Positions 17,343-26,600 of a DNA stretch of 64,000 bases are shown here, one piece after another. Source of the DNA: Persicimonas caeni (GTDB lineage Bacteria; Myxococcota_A; Bradymonadia; Bradymonadales; Bradymonadaceae); assembly GCF_006517175.1 (NCBI RefSeq), contig NZ_CP041186.1, positions 1,577,001 to 1,641,000 on the forward strand, read 5' to 3'. The notes under the pieces were generated by a model that had not been told where the DNA came from, did no database searches, and worked only from the letters and a program-made list of their open reading frames with translations. A program made the translations under genes and the position numbers. Each line of letters opens with the position of its first letter. Position 1 is the first letter of the stretch.

Positions 17343-18277
17343 TGGTTGGCCTCCTTTCGACCAGCGCTAGAAGCGCTGCCTCCGAGGTTGAGGAACTCGG
17401 CCAGGTCGCGGGTCGACGCGCTCTGCGCCTCCAGCATCGGGAAATGTCCGCAGCGCGGGTAGACCTGGAGGCGCGCGTTCGGAAGGTCGCGCGCCAGGCG
17501 CTCGCCCATCTCGAGGGTGGTCACCTTGTCCTCGCGTCCCCACAACAGGAGCACGGGCTGGTCGATCGACTTGTAGCGGTCCTGGACCTCCTCGTAGCGC
17601 TGCCCGCGCACGGCGGCCAGGTGGGCGGCCATCGTGCCGGGTTGCTGCTGCATCTTGCGGGTATGCTCGACGAGGTCCTGGGTGACGTAGCGCTTGTCGT
17701 AGAAGGCCAGCGCGATTTTGTCTTCGGGGCGCTCGTTGTAGAAGAGCCGGAACATCAACTCGCCGATGCCGCCGGCGCGTGCCCACACGAAGAATGACGG
17801 GAGCTGCTCGGCGTACACCCAAGCGTCGTACAGCGCGATGCGCTCGACGCGCTCGGGCTTCGAGAGCGCCATCTGCAGGGCGACCGACGAGCCCCACGAG
17901 TGGGCGACGACGGCCGTCTTGTCGACACCGCGCTCGTCGAGCAGCGACCAGACGAGCTCGGCCTGCGCCTCGGGCGAGTAGTCGCCTTCGGGGCGGCCGC
18001 TCCAGCCAAAGCCCTTCAGGTCGAGCGCGATGACGCGGTGGTTCTCGGCGAGCACCGGAATCACCGGCGCCCAGGTGTTGAGCGAGGCGGCAAAGCCGTG
18101 CACGAGGACGACCGGCGGGCCCTCCCCCACGTCGACAAAGCGCACGCGAGTGTCGGCGACCTCGGTGAAGCTGGCGTCCTGGGGCTCGTCGGGCAGCGGG
18201 CCCGGCTGGAACGACAGGCAACCTGCGAGCAAGCTCAGATACACGAGCGCCGCCGCTATGGTCGACAGACGCTTCAT
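17339..18277 (-). CDS. Lipoprotein alpha/beta hydrolase
   Basis: A 312-residue alpha/beta hydrolase preceded by a lipoprotein signal (LAGC, lipid-linked Cys at residue 20). The oxyanion motif is VLVHGFAAS; the nucleophile elbow is AHSWGSS, with Ser in the expected place; the acid is probably D in GREDK; the catalytic His is in CGHFPMLE. It should be a membrane-anchored esterase or similar enzyme in the envelope. ATGA overlaps join it to the lipoprotein gene upstream and the barrel gene downstream. The longer reading frame starting at 18367 would lie inside the upstream gene and lacks the lipoprotein signal, so 18277 is chosen. Confidence 0.85.
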   Translation of the reverse strand: MKRLSTIAAALVYLSLLAGCLSFQPGPLPDEPQDASFTEVADTRVRFVDVGEGPPVVLVHGFAASLNTWAPVIPVLAENHRVIALDLKGFGWSGRPEGDYSPEAQAELVWSLLDERGVDKTAVVAHSWGSSVALQMALSKPERVERIALYDAWVYAEQLPSFFVWARAGGIGELMFRLFYNERPEDKIALAFYDKRYVTQDLVEHTRKMQQQPGTMAAHLAAVRGQRYEEVQDRYKSIDQPVLLLWGREDKVTTLEMGERLARDLPNARLQVYPRCGHFPMLEAQSASTRDLAEFLNLGGSASSAGRKEANQ

Positions 18278-19245
18278 CGGGTCAGCCTCCGCACCTCGGC
18301 GGCCTCGGAGAACTCGTCCTCGTCCTCGTTTTCCTTCGAGCTGATCGTCGCCACGGTGCCGAAACACTCGGCCACGAAGCTGTAGGTGATCTGGGTCGTC
18401 ACCGAGAACCCGACGGTGCGGGTGCGGTCGGTGCGCACGCGCAGCACCTCGAAGTCGCCAAACGGTGTCTTCAGCGTGCCGTGCGCGTCGACCTGCGACT
18501 GGTACTCCTCGTCGGCCGTCCAGTAGCCGCCCAAATACCAGCCGGCCACGTCCGAATCGCTCGACCAGGTGGCACCTTGCTCGACAGGGAACTGCAAGAT
18601 CTTGGCGGGCGGGTCGTAGGCAAGCTCGGTGCGCGTCAGCCCGTCGTCAGGCGTGACCACGCCGTGCAGGTACAGGCCCTGGTCGTCGGTGCCGAACACG
18701 CCGAGTTCGTCCTCGGTGTCCGACAGCCGCGAGGCGTAGTCGGCCTCGGGAAACTCGGGGTTGTACCAGGTGCCGTCGAGCGAGCGCAGCTCGACGAGCA
18801 CCGAGTGGTCGCCGTCGAACTGACCCGACAGGTCCCACACCCGGCTGCCGTCGGACTGCTCGGTGCCGTGGGTGTCGACGGTCACGTCGGTGGCCACCCG
18901 AAAGGTCGCGTGCAGGCCCGGGCGCAGCGTGACCTCGTCGCGCTCTACCCGACCATCGTGATTCGGCGAGCAGCTCGACGAGCCTGTGTCCTCGCCGCCC
19001 GTGGTGTCGGGGTCGGTGCCGGTATCATCGGTCGGCGTGTCGGCCGTGTCCGTACGGGCATCGAAGGGATCGGACGCGTCCGCCACGTCCGCTCCGCCGT
19101 CTTCGGTGCCCGCGTCGGCCGCGTCGATCCCACCATCTTCGGTGAGCGCAGCATCATCGTCGCTGCTATCCGACGGTGCATACCCCGGCGCACACGCGCT
19201 GGAGGCGACCATCGCCGCAACGAATATCAGAGTTCTAGAGTGCAT
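18274..19245 (-). CDS. Lipoprotein with acidic linker (paralogue of the 14912 gene)
   Basis: A 323-residue lipoprotein: signal with lipobox VASSAC, then a low-complexity Asp/Ala/Thr linker (about 25-80). A folded domain follows, with CSPNHDGRVERDE, VWDLSG, GLYLHGVV, LQFPVEQGATW, VDAHGTLKTPFGDF and FVAECFGTVATISSKE...AAEVRRL. These blocks recur in the 14912-15769 lipoprotein. The ATG at 19245 is preceded by GGAGAGAAGAG; an upstream TTG is less likely. It is the first gene of a four-gene operon and divergent from phaR. The paired cysteines (CSPN and ECFG) probably form a disulfide. Confidence 0.78.
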   Translation of the reverse strand: MHSRTLIFVAAMVASSACAPGYAPSDSSDDDAALTEDGGIDAADAGTEDGGADVADASDPFDARTDTADTPTDDTGTDPDTTGGEDTGSSSCSPNHDGRVERDEVTLRPGLHATFRVATDVTVDTHGTEQSDGSRVWDLSGQFDGDHSVLVELRSLDGTWYNPEFPEADYASRLSDTEDELGVFGTDDQGLYLHGVVTPDDGLTRTELAYDPPAKILQFPVEQGATWSSDSDVAGWYLGGYWTADEEYQSQVDAHGTLKTPFGDFEVLRVRTDRTRTVGFSVTTQITYSFVAECFGTVATISSKENEDEDEFSEAAEVRRLTR

Positions 19246-19264
19246 CGCTCTTCTCTCCGCTGTT

Positions 19265-19280
19265 TTGTGCAATGCAACAA
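19265..19280. promoter_or_regulatory. Candidate PhaR operator upstream of phaR
   Basis: TTGTGCAATGCAACAA is an imperfect palindrome (TTGTGCA against TTGTTGCA) in the 188-bp divergent region between the lipoprotein operon and phaR. A further half-site GCACAA lies at 19386. TGC-rich palindromes are reported targets of PhaR in Paracoccus and Rhodobacter, and PhaR usually represses itself. A closely related perfect site lies before the phasin gene. Confidence 0.45.
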
Positions 19281-19433
19281 GTGTGTGGCAACATAGTGAA
19301 CTGGAATGTGGTCGTCAAGTGGTCCATTCTTGCCATGGCACCGCTCGCTTGCGTGTGTTACGCATACGCCATAAGATGCGGCATCGCACAATGCGCCTTC
19401 CAACGACATATGGCCCGTCCACAAGTCAACCTC

Positions 19434-20024
19434 ATGATAACTATCAAAAAATACAGCAATCGTCGGCTCTACGACACCTCGCAGAGCTCCTACATCACGC
19501 TCGAAGATCTGGCCGACAAGATTCGGCAGGGCAACGACGTGCGCGTGGTCGACGCCAAGAGCGACGAAGATCTGACCCAGCAGGTGCTCGCCCAGATCAT
19601 CTTGGAGAGCCGCGGCGCCGCCAAGCTGCTTCCGGTACCGCTTCTGATGCGCCTCATCCGCATGGGCGAGGACAACTTGGCGGAGTTTTTCAGCCAGTAC
19701 ATGAGCTGGTCGCTCGAGATTTATCTACGCTTCAAGCAGGGTTACGAGAAGGTCTCGCCGTACAATCCGTTCGGCTCCCTTCCCTTCGCCGAAAGCAACC
19801 CGCTGATGCGCATGTTCGGCGGACAGAAGGCCCCGTGGGACACCACCCCGCCCTGGCAGGACTACCAGTCGACCCAACAGTCCCCCACCCAACCCGCACC
19901 TCCCCCCGAGCCCGAGGAGCCGGGCCTTGGCGAGCAGTCGTCCGAAGAAGTTGCTGCAATGCGAAAAGAAATCGACGAGCTCAAGGAGCTTGTGAAGCAG
20001 ATGGCGGGCAACGCGGGCGATTAA
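19434..20024 (+). CDS. phaR: Polyhydroxyalkanoate synthesis repressor PhaR
   Basis: A 196-residue protein. The N-terminal PHB/PHA accumulation regulator DNA-binding domain is clear: ITIKKYSNRRLYDTSQSSYI, LEDLADKIRQG, VVDAKSDEDLTQQVLAQII. The middle (PVPLLMRLIRMGEDNLAEFF) matches the second domain. A Pro/Glu/Gln-rich linker leads to a C-terminal coiled coil (MRKEIDELKELVKQM). PhaR represses phasin and often its own gene and is titrated by nascent PHA granules. It heads the plus-strand PHA arm. Two starts are possible (19410 and 19434), with no clear ribosome-binding site at either; the later one begins exactly at the domain. Confidence 0.92.
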   Translation: MITIKKYSNRRLYDTSQSSYITLEDLADKIRQGNDVRVVDAKSDEDLTQQVLAQIILESRGAAKLLPVPLLMRLIRMGEDNLAEFFSQYMSWSLEIYLRFKQGYEKVSPYNPFGSLPFAESNPLMRMFGGQKAPWDTTPPWQDYQSTQQSPTQPAPPPEPEEPGLGEQSSEEVAAMRKEIDELKELVKQMAGNAGD

Positions 20025-20040
20025 TGCCCTTTGCGGAGCG

Positions 20041-20256
20041 GGGCCTTGGCCCCTGCGGAGCTCGCCCCGTTGTTTGGGGCGCCCGTGCAGCCCCAGGGCT
20101 TGCCCTGGGTGAACCGTGCGGTGCCTGAACCACGTCCGAATGGGGACATACCAATTCGCGCACCAGTGATGATTGCGGATCAAAACCCCGCGTCGAGCCG
20201 CGGGGCTGCACCGGCGAGTGCTCCGCTCGGGGCAAGCCCCGGCTCCGCGGGGAGGG
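20041..20256. repeat. Cluster of short GC-rich hairpins between phaR and the phasin gene
   Basis: Several perfect inverted repeats lie close together: GGGCCTTGGCCC (20041), GCCCC/GGGGC (20074-20090), CCCAGGGCTTGCCCTGGG (20092-20109), CCCCGCG/CGCGGGG (20186-20205) and further GGGGC/GCCCC pairs to 20256. No gene is present. This resembles a BIME-type cluster and could end transcription from phaR or protect mRNA. Confidence 0.7.
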
Positions 20257-20260
20257 GCGA

Positions 20261-20312
20261 TTGTGCGCCGCACAAAAAACATCTTGACACTCTTCGCCGC
20301 CGCCCCTAATCC
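20261..20312 (+). promoter_or_regulatory. Phasin promoter with overlapping candidate PhaR operator
   Basis: A perfect palindrome TTGTGCGCCGCACAA (20261-20275) ends eight bases before a consensus -35 TTGACA (20284-20289). A 17-base spacer then leads to TAATCC (20307-20312), a good -10. The start codon is at 20389. Placement just upstream of the -35 would let a bound repressor hinder polymerase. PhaR is encoded by the preceding gene and its classical target is the phasin promoter. Promoter elements are seen; the binding protein is inferred. Confidence 0.65.
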
Positions 20313-20388
20313 TTTGGAGCGTCGACGGGCGGAGAGACCGCCCCCGATTCACTCACACCGATGTTGTTTGAATTTGAGGAGGCACACG

Positions 20389-20658
20389 ATGGCAGACAAA
20401 AAGAATTCGCAGGCGCAACATAGCTTCGGTTTCTTCCAGAAGGCCCTCGAGGGTCAGCTGGAGCGCATGGAGTCGTGGAACCAGCAGGTCAACAAGCTGC
20501 AAAAGCAGGGGTTCGAGCAGGCCGACCAGGCCATGGAGAACGCCGCGGCGCTCAACCGTGCGTCGATGCGCTACGCGCAGGCGCTGACTCAGGATGTCTG
20601 GGAAATCGGCATCGAGGCGGTGCGCAACGCCGGTGATATGTTCTCGCCGCGCGACTGA
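20389..20658 (+). CDS. Phasin-family granule-associated protein
   Basis: An 89-residue helical protein: FGFFQKALEGQLERMESWNQQVNKLQ followed by EQADQAMENAAALNRASMRYAQAL and an amphipathic C-terminus. Short, Gln/Ala/Met-rich amphipathic helices are typical of phasins, which coat PHA granules and control their size. The location between phaR and phaC, with a strong promoter and a GAGGAGG ribosome-binding site six bases before the ATG, fits a highly expressed granule protein. It is shorter than classical phasins (usually 110-190 residues). Confidence 0.75.
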   Translation: MADKKNSQAQHSFGFFQKALEGQLERMESWNQQVNKLQKQGFEQADQAMENAAALNRASMRYAQALTQDVWEIGIEAVRNAGDMFSPRD

Positions 20659-20690
20659 GTCGACGTGTTGAGCGCGTAGCAGATGGGGTT

Positions 20691-20764
20691 CACCACGGGG
20701 ACACAGGGCACACGGGGAACGGCTTTCTTTTCTCTTTCTCCGTGACCCCAGTGTCCCCGTGGTG
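20691..20764. repeat. Dispersed 3'-end hairpin element, copy 4
   Basis: Begins CACCACGGGGACACAGGGCA and ends CCCCAGTGTCCCCGTGGTG around a TTTCTTTTCTC loop. It follows the phasin stop by 32 bases and precedes the second phaC, so it may lower read-through from the strong phasin promoter. Confidence 0.85.
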
Positions 20765-20808
20765 AATCCCTCCGAGCTCCTCCCCTACTCCATCGACGCG
20801 AGCAGTTC

Positions 20809-21777
20809 ATGAATATTGCAACCACTCCCAAAGATACCCTGTTCGAGAACGGGACAGCCAAGCTGTATCGGTTTCGTCAGCCGGAGGGTGTCGAGCGCAA
20901 GGAGGGTCTGCCGATCCTGCTTGTCCCCTCGATGATCAACCGCTGGTACGTGCTCGATCTGCGCCCAGGCGCCAGCCTTGCCAAGGCGCTCGTCGAGGCC
21001 GGCCACGACACGTGGTGCCTCGACTGGGGCATCCCCAACGACGAAGACCGTTACCTGACGTGGGATGACGTGATCGCGCGACTCGGCCGGATGGTGCGCC
21101 GTGTCAAACGCGAAACCGGCGCGCCCCAAGTCGGTCTGCTCGGCTACTGCATGGGCGGCACGCTCACCGCGATTTACTCCGCGCTCGAGCCCGAAAACGT
21201 CGCCACCCTCGTCAGCCTGACCGCGCCCATCGACTTTTCGGAAGGCGGCCTGCTCGCGACCTTGGTCGACGAGCGCTGGTTCGACCCCGAGGCGCTGACC
21301 GAACCGGGCAACCTGACGCCCAATCAGATGCAGGACGGGTTCGTCAGCCTTCGCCCCACCGGCCAGATCTCGAAGTGGGTGCTCTTGGCCGACCGCATGC
21401 ACAAACCGGGCTTTACCGACAGCTTCTTCGCGCTCGAAGAGTGGGTCGGCGACAATATCCCGTTTCCGGGCGCCGCCTACCGCACCTATATCGGCGAGCT
21501 GTACCAGCAAAACCTGCTGCACAAAGGCGAGCACTACGTGCGCGGTGAGCGCGTCGACCTGGGCCGCATCGACTGCCCGCTGTTGACCATCACCGCCGAT
21601 CGGGACAACATCTGCCCGCCGAAGGCCGCCACCGCGCTCAACGAGCACGTAAGCTCGACCGAGTCCGAACACCTGAGCGTGCCCGGCGGGCACGTCGGGG
21701 CCGTGGTCGGCAGCAAGGGGCCGCGAATTCTGTATCCGGCGATTGCCGACTGGTTTGGGGAGAAGCTGGCGGTGTAG
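20809..21777 (+). CDS. phaC: Second class III-type PHA synthase subunit PhaC
   Basis: A 322-residue PhaC-like protein, related to the 353-residue PhaC at 11231 (shared PSMINRWYVLDL, DEDRYLTWDDV, APIDF, SLRPT, PGGHVGAVV). The catalytic box is GYCMGG with C114; the Asp is probably in TADRDN and the His in GGHVG, so the triad is intact. It lacks about 20 N-terminal residues present in the other copy. With two synthases in one locus, one may set substrate range or act as partner to the other. The ATG at 20809 has no obvious ribosome-binding site, so initiation may be weak. Confidence 0.88.
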   Translation: MNIATTPKDTLFENGTAKLYRFRQPEGVERKEGLPILLVPSMINRWYVLDLRPGASLAKALVEAGHDTWCLDWGIPNDEDRYLTWDDVIARLGRMVRRVKRETGAPQVGLLGYCMGGTLTAIYSALEPENVATLVSLTAPIDFSEGGLLATLVDERWFDPEALTEPGNLTPNQMQDGFVSLRPTGQISKWVLLADRMHKPGFTDSFFALEEWVGDNIPFPGAAYRTYIGELYQQNLLHKGEHYVRGERVDLGRIDCPLLTITADRDNICPPKAATALNEHVSSTESEHLSVPGGHVGAVVGSKGPRILYPAIADWFGEKLAV

Positions 21778-21780
21778 GTT

Positions 21781-21915
21781 TCCGCCGACGCGCGGCCGCC
21801 CCTCCGCCTCGCCCGTCGCTAAGCTGCCGCTCCGCGATTTTCGAAGAAGCTCCTCCCCGCGCCTTTCGGCGGGGGGAGGTGCGGGCGGAGCGAAGCGAGA
21901 GCCCGCGGAGGGGCC
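21781..21915. repeat. Dispersed GC-rich hairpin element (CCTCCCC/GGGGAGG family), copy 2
   Basis: Contains CTCCTCCCCGCGCC, then GGCGGGGGGAGGTGCGGGCG, GAGCGAAGCGAGAGCCCG and CGGAGGGGCC, the same block order as the element at 11036-11210. It fills the gap between phaC and the reductase gene. Confidence 0.75.
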
Positions 21916-21960
21916 GCCACAACAACCGAAAACGCAACTCAGTACCCAGAGGAACCCAAA

Positions 21961-22719
21961 ATGAATCTATCCGACGTAAAAATCATCGTCACCGGCGCCG
22001 CCAGCGGCATGGGCCGCGCCTTCAGCTTGATGCTCGCCCGCGACGGCGCCGCCGTCATGGCCTGTGACATCGACGAAGCGGGCCTCGCCTCGCTCAAAGA
22101 AGAGGCGGAAGGCACCCTGGAGACCTGCGTGGCCGACGTGACCGACGAGGCCAGCGTGGCCAACCTGGTCGAGACGACCGTCGACGCCCTGGGCGGCGTC
22201 AACGGCGTGGTCAACAACGCCGGCATCTTCCGCGACGCCCTGTTGGTCAAAAAGGACCGCAAGACCGGCGATATCCGCAAGATGACGATGGACGAGTGGC
22301 AGTCGGTCATCGACGTCGACCTGACCGGCCCGTTTTTGTGCACCCGCGAGGTCGCCGCCCACATCATCGAGTCGGGTGGGGAAGGCGGCGTCATCGTCAA
22401 CATCAGCTCGGTCAGCCGCCACGGCAACCGCGGCCAGTCGAACTACTCGGCGGCCAAAGCCGGCCTGATCGCCGACACCAAGCTGTGGGCCGAAGAGCTG
22501 TCGCGCCACGGCATCCGCGTGGGCGCAGTCGCCCCCGGCTTTATCGATACGCCGATTTTGCAGGGTATGCCCGAGCGGATGCTCGAGAAGATGACCGCCC
22601 AGATCCCGCTGGGACGCGTGGGCAAGCCCGAAGAGATCTACCAGGCTGTTAAATTTGTCATCGAGTGCGACTACTTCACCGGTCGCTGCATCGATGTCGA
22701 CGGAGGCGTGCAAGTATAA
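21961..22719 (+). CDS. 3-oxoacyl-ACP / acetoacetyl-CoA reductase-type SDR (FabG/PhaB-like)
   Basis: A 252-residue classical SDR: TGAASGMGRA nucleotide loop, acidic residue in CDIDEA (suggesting NAD preference), NNAG, catalytic Ser in NISSVS, YSAAK and PGFIDTP. The family reduces 3-oxoacyl thioesters, and position as the last gene of the plus-strand PHA arm suggests it makes (R)-3-hydroxyacyl-CoA for the synthases. The Asp at the end of strand 2 is unlike NADPH-dependent PhaB, so NADH use or the reverse direction is possible. AGGA lies before the ATG. Two hairpins follow the stop. Confidence 0.85.
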   Translation: MNLSDVKIIVTGAASGMGRAFSLMLARDGAAVMACDIDEAGLASLKEEAEGTLETCVADVTDEASVANLVETTVDALGGVNGVVNNAGIFRDALLVKKDRKTGDIRKMTMDEWQSVIDVDLTGPFLCTREVAAHIIESGGEGGVIVNISSVSRHGNRGQSNYSAAKAGLIADTKLWAEELSRHGIRVGAVAPGFIDTPILQGMPERMLEKMTAQIPLGRVGKPEEIYQAVKFVIECDYFTGRCIDVDGGVQV

Positions 22720-22787
22720 GACTTGCCGCTAGGGAGGCTCCGCTGCCTCCCAGGTTGGGACCGCTCCCGACCGCTCTTCTCCGCTGT

Positions 22788-22817
22788 GCGAAAGGACCCG
22801 GCTTCGGGTCCTTTCGC
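22788..22817. terminator. Strong hairpin terminator after the PHA plus-strand arm
   Basis: Perfect 13-bp stem: GCGAAAGGACCCG, loop GCTT, CGGGTCCTTTCGC, followed by CGTTTCTT. It lies between convergent genes and may serve both. A smaller stem GGGAGGC/GCCTCCC lies just before it (22732-22751). Confidence 0.75.
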
Positions 22818-22838
22818 CGTTTCTTGGTGCTATGCCAT

Positions 22839-23498
22839 CTAGATCACCGCCGAGCGGTGCCGGTACCACGCGGTCACCGCCCAGCGCGGCGCGAAGGTGG
22901 GCATGACCTGATGGGGAATCTGGTCGCTCTGGAAGACGACCAGCCGTCCCGACACGGGCTCGACCTCGCGCACCTCGCCGTCGGGAAGCCACGCACGGAG
23001 TACGCCGCCATGTTCGGGCTGCCAGCCCTCATTGAGGTACAGAATCGCGGTGGCCCGGCGGTTGGGGCTGCCGGGAAACGCGTCGACGTGGCGGTCGTAG
23101 CCTGCCCCGCCGCCGGGATACTGGGCGATTTGGACCTCGAAGTAGTCGAGCCCCATATACGCTTGTTGGTTGAGCTCGTCGCGAAGCTCCTCGAAGCGAC
23201 GATGCACCGCAGCCAGCGCCGGCGTCGCCTCGGCCGGGTCGAGCCAGGTGATCAGGTCGCCGCGCACGCGGTCCTCGACCCGGTAGTTCATCCCGCGACT
23301 GATGCCCGCCGGCCGAAGCCGCTCGGCCTCGGCGAGTCTGTCGATCTCGGCGCGCGCCTCGGCGGCCAACGCCTCGTCGACGAATCCGTCACGCACAAAA
23401 AAGGACGACTCCCCCAGAAGACGAATCTCGTCATCTGTCAGAAGCCGCTGCGGGCCACCCTCCGGCAGCCATCCTGCTCGTTTAGGCAAACGCTTCAT
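22839..23498 (-). CDS. 2-oxoglutarate/Fe(II)-dependent oxygenase
   Basis: A 219-residue prolyl-4-hydroxylase-type oxygenase. The iron triad is H137-x-D139 (YDRHVDAF) and H196 (QIPHQVMP); R205 can bind 2-oxoglutarate. AILYLNEGWQPEHGGVLRAW is the typical double-stranded beta-helix strand. These enzymes hydroxylate proline or other side chains, using oxygen and 2-oxoglutarate. The ATG at 23498 has GAGGGGG six bases upstream and is preferred to a GTG at 23525. It stands alone. The protein substrate is unknown. Confidence 0.85.
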   Translation of the reverse strand: MKRLPKRAGWLPEGGPQRLLTDDEIRLLGESSFFVRDGFVDEALAAEARAEIDRLAEAERLRPAGISRGMNYRVEDRVRGDLITWLDPAEATPALAAVHRRFEELRDELNQQAYMGLDYFEVQIAQYPGGGAGYDRHVDAFPGSPNRRATAILYLNEGWQPEHGGVLRAWLPDGEVREVEPVSGRLVVFQSDQIPHQVMPTFAPRWAVTAWYRHRSAVI

Positions 23499-23624
23499 TT
23501 GGACCCCCTCGGTCTTCACGTTCACATCTCAAACAGTCCAACGAACCAAGCGCCCAGAATACTCCACTCTTTCGAGGTCGGGAAGACCTAATTGCCCACG
23601 CCTCGCCGTGCCGTGACGGAGGGT

Positions 23625-26600
23625 TCAAAGCGTCGGGAGCGCGCCCAGCGTACTCACGGCGAGTCGCGTGAGCCGGTCTTCGAAGGGAAGATCGAACTTG
23701 CGCGCACCGGCCAGGCTCTCCGAGAGCAGCGCCGAGGCGTGGGCGAAGTCGCCGTCGACCGCAGCGAGCATCCCCTCATTGCGCAACCAGGCAGGACGCG
23801 CGGCCGGCACGTGCGTGGCGAGGTGGCCGAGGCGGTGAGTCAGATAACGTGCCTTGCCCAGGGCCCGCTCACGCTCGTGGGCCGTCAACTCCTCGGAACA
23901 CCAACAGGCGAATAGAACCTCTCCCAGACACTGGTAGATAGGATAGAGCATCATGTTGGTGTCGGCGCCGCCGCTCAGCTCTTCGAAGAGATCGAGCGCC
24001 TCGAGGGCTGTGCGAAACCCGTGCGAGTGTTCGCCACAGTGCACCTCGGCGGAAGCCTTGACCGACAGGGCAAATCCCCGCCCCGTGACCAACTTTGCCA
24101 GCGAGCCAGAAGGTGCCCGCAGCAACTCGATGGCGCGCTCGCACTCCCCTTGCTGACGCGCGATCATGGCCCGCACGACGCGACTCCAGGCGGCCATCCG
24201 CTCCTGACGTACCGGGGTTCTCGGATCTTCGGCCTCGCGCACGAGTCCCTGCGCATGCTCGAGGCGACCACGACAGACCTCGAGCACTGCTTCCGAAATC
24301 AGCAAATTCTCCAGATTGAGCAAGTCACCGGCCCGCTCGCTGACGTCGCGCGCGCGGTTCATCAACCGCTCGGCGTCGTCCCACTCGCCTCGGGCGATGC
24401 TCGTGTACGCAAACACCTGCGTCGCGCCCACCACGTCCATCTCCGAGCGCGCGTCGCCAAAATTCTCCCAAGCGCGCATCTCGTAGACGCCGGCGAGCGG
24501 ACCGAGGTTGAGGCGACGACACAGGGCGGCGATCAGTGCGTATGGAAGAGCCTGGCCGCGCCCGGCGCCGAGCCTGTCGTTGATATTGGCCAGCCGCACC
24601 GCCAACACCACCACCTTGTTGATCTCGCCTGCGATCAACCACGCCCACAGAAGCGCCAGGCTCGACTCGAGGATCTCGTCGAGCAGTTGCGGGTCACCAA
24701 GCTCTTCGTCGACCTCATGCGGAGGCCACACCAAGTGAGTCAACTGCCTGGCGGTCTGCCCGAGCGCCTGAGTGCTCCACGTGGTGGTAGAGTCCGGGAC
24801 ATCAAAGCCGAGGTCAGCCAGCGAGCGCTCCAGAAGATGGACCGTCTCGTCGATATTGCCTCGCGACCAGTAGACTTTGGCCAAGAGCCGCTCCAAGCGG
24901 GCGCGCCGCAGTTTCGGGCCTTGCTCGGCGGGATCGCTGAGCCGCGTGGCCAATCGCAGACCACGGCGAAGCAACCCGAGCGCCTCCACCGAAGCGCCGC
25001 GCACCAGCGCGTCTTTGGCGGCGCGCTCGATGTAGCACAACTCTCGCGAAGGGATGCCGGCCCCGCGCCATTGCTCGACGAGTTGGCGGGCTTCGACCTG
25101 CTCGCTCGGCCCGTGCTCCAACGCGCGCGCCACTTTCTGGTGGCTCAGATGCCTCTTGTCTTCGGCGAGCAGTTCGTAGGCCAGCCGCCTCACATGCTCG
25201 ACCAGCCGGTACGCACCTTCGATGGGTGTGAGAATGCGCTTGTCGCAGAGGCGCTCGAGCATTGGGCCGAGCTCCTCAGTGGATCGCCCGGTGACCTCGG
25301 CCAGGAGAGCCGGCGTGAAACGGCGCGCGATCACCGCAGCGACGTCGACCAGGTCGCGCTCGGCGTCACAAAGGCGCTCGAGGCGCCCCTCGATCAGCTC
25401 GGAAACCCGCCGCGACAAGGGCAAGACGTCTGACGACTCCATCTCCTCGGTGAGCGAGTCGTCGATATCCCAGGAGCCATCATCGCGACGCGAAATCAGC
25501 CCCTCATCGACGGCGGCGTGCAGGTACTCCGAGACAACAAACGGGCTGCCGGCCGATACGGCCACCAGCCGGTCGACCAGTCGCGCAGAGACCTCATCGA
25601 CGGCGAGCATTCCCTGCAGCAGCGAGGCGATATCGTCGGCGGAGAGTGGCTCGAGCTCGAAGCGTCGCAAGCCCGCCGCGTCGAGCAAATCACCGAGCCG
25701 GTCGTCGTGCTCGACGCGGTAGGTCGCCGCAATAGCCACTCCCTCGAGCCCGCCATTGCGCAGAGTCGATGCCAGAAACTCGAGCGACATCTCGTCGACC
25801 AAATGGACATCGTCGATGATGATGAGCAGGGGCTCCGTCTCGGCAAAAGCTGCCAGCGTCTCGGTCAAGTAGGCGTAGGCGCGCATCCGAGCCGCTCTTG
25901 GCGGCAGCTCGGTGGGCGCCTGGAGAGCTTCGTTGCCCGGAAGCCCTGCCAAAGTAGGCTCGTATTGAGCCAAGACGTTGGCGCGACGGCCGACGAGGTG
26001 GGCAGTTTCAACGGCGCCATATTCGCGGCAACGATCGGCGATCGTTTGCAGGGTGGCGCGAAACGCCGACAACGGCTCGGCATACGCGCCCTCGGCAGAC
26101 TCGCCCACCCCGGCTTCGGCGCTCTCGGCGGTGACCACATAGCCGGCGCGCTCGGCGAGCGTGGCAACCTCCATGACCAAGCGGGTCTTGCCGCTGCCGC
26201 GCAAGCCGCCGATCATGACCAGGTTGGCAGGCTTGGTCGATTGCAGTGCGTCGAGCACCTCTTCGAGCAGGTGCTCGCGCCCGACAAACCGCGGCCGGCT
26301 CAAATGGCTCGACCGAACGGCAGACTCCGAGCCCACCGTTCGGGGCGGCTCGGTCCGGGTCACGCTCTCGAGCTTGCGCGCCACGATGTCGGCGTGGCCG
26401 ACGCGGTCGCGCGGGTCGGGCTCGAGCAGCCTTTCGATCAGTTGCAACAGCTCTGCGGGGACATCGGCGACGAGTTCCTCGGGAGGTACGTAGGCGCCGT
26501 CGAGGTGGTGTCGAATGACCGCCTGTGGAGTGAGTCCAGCAAAGGGATGGCGACCGGTGGTGCTCGCGTACAGGATACAGCCGAGCGCATACAAGTCGGC

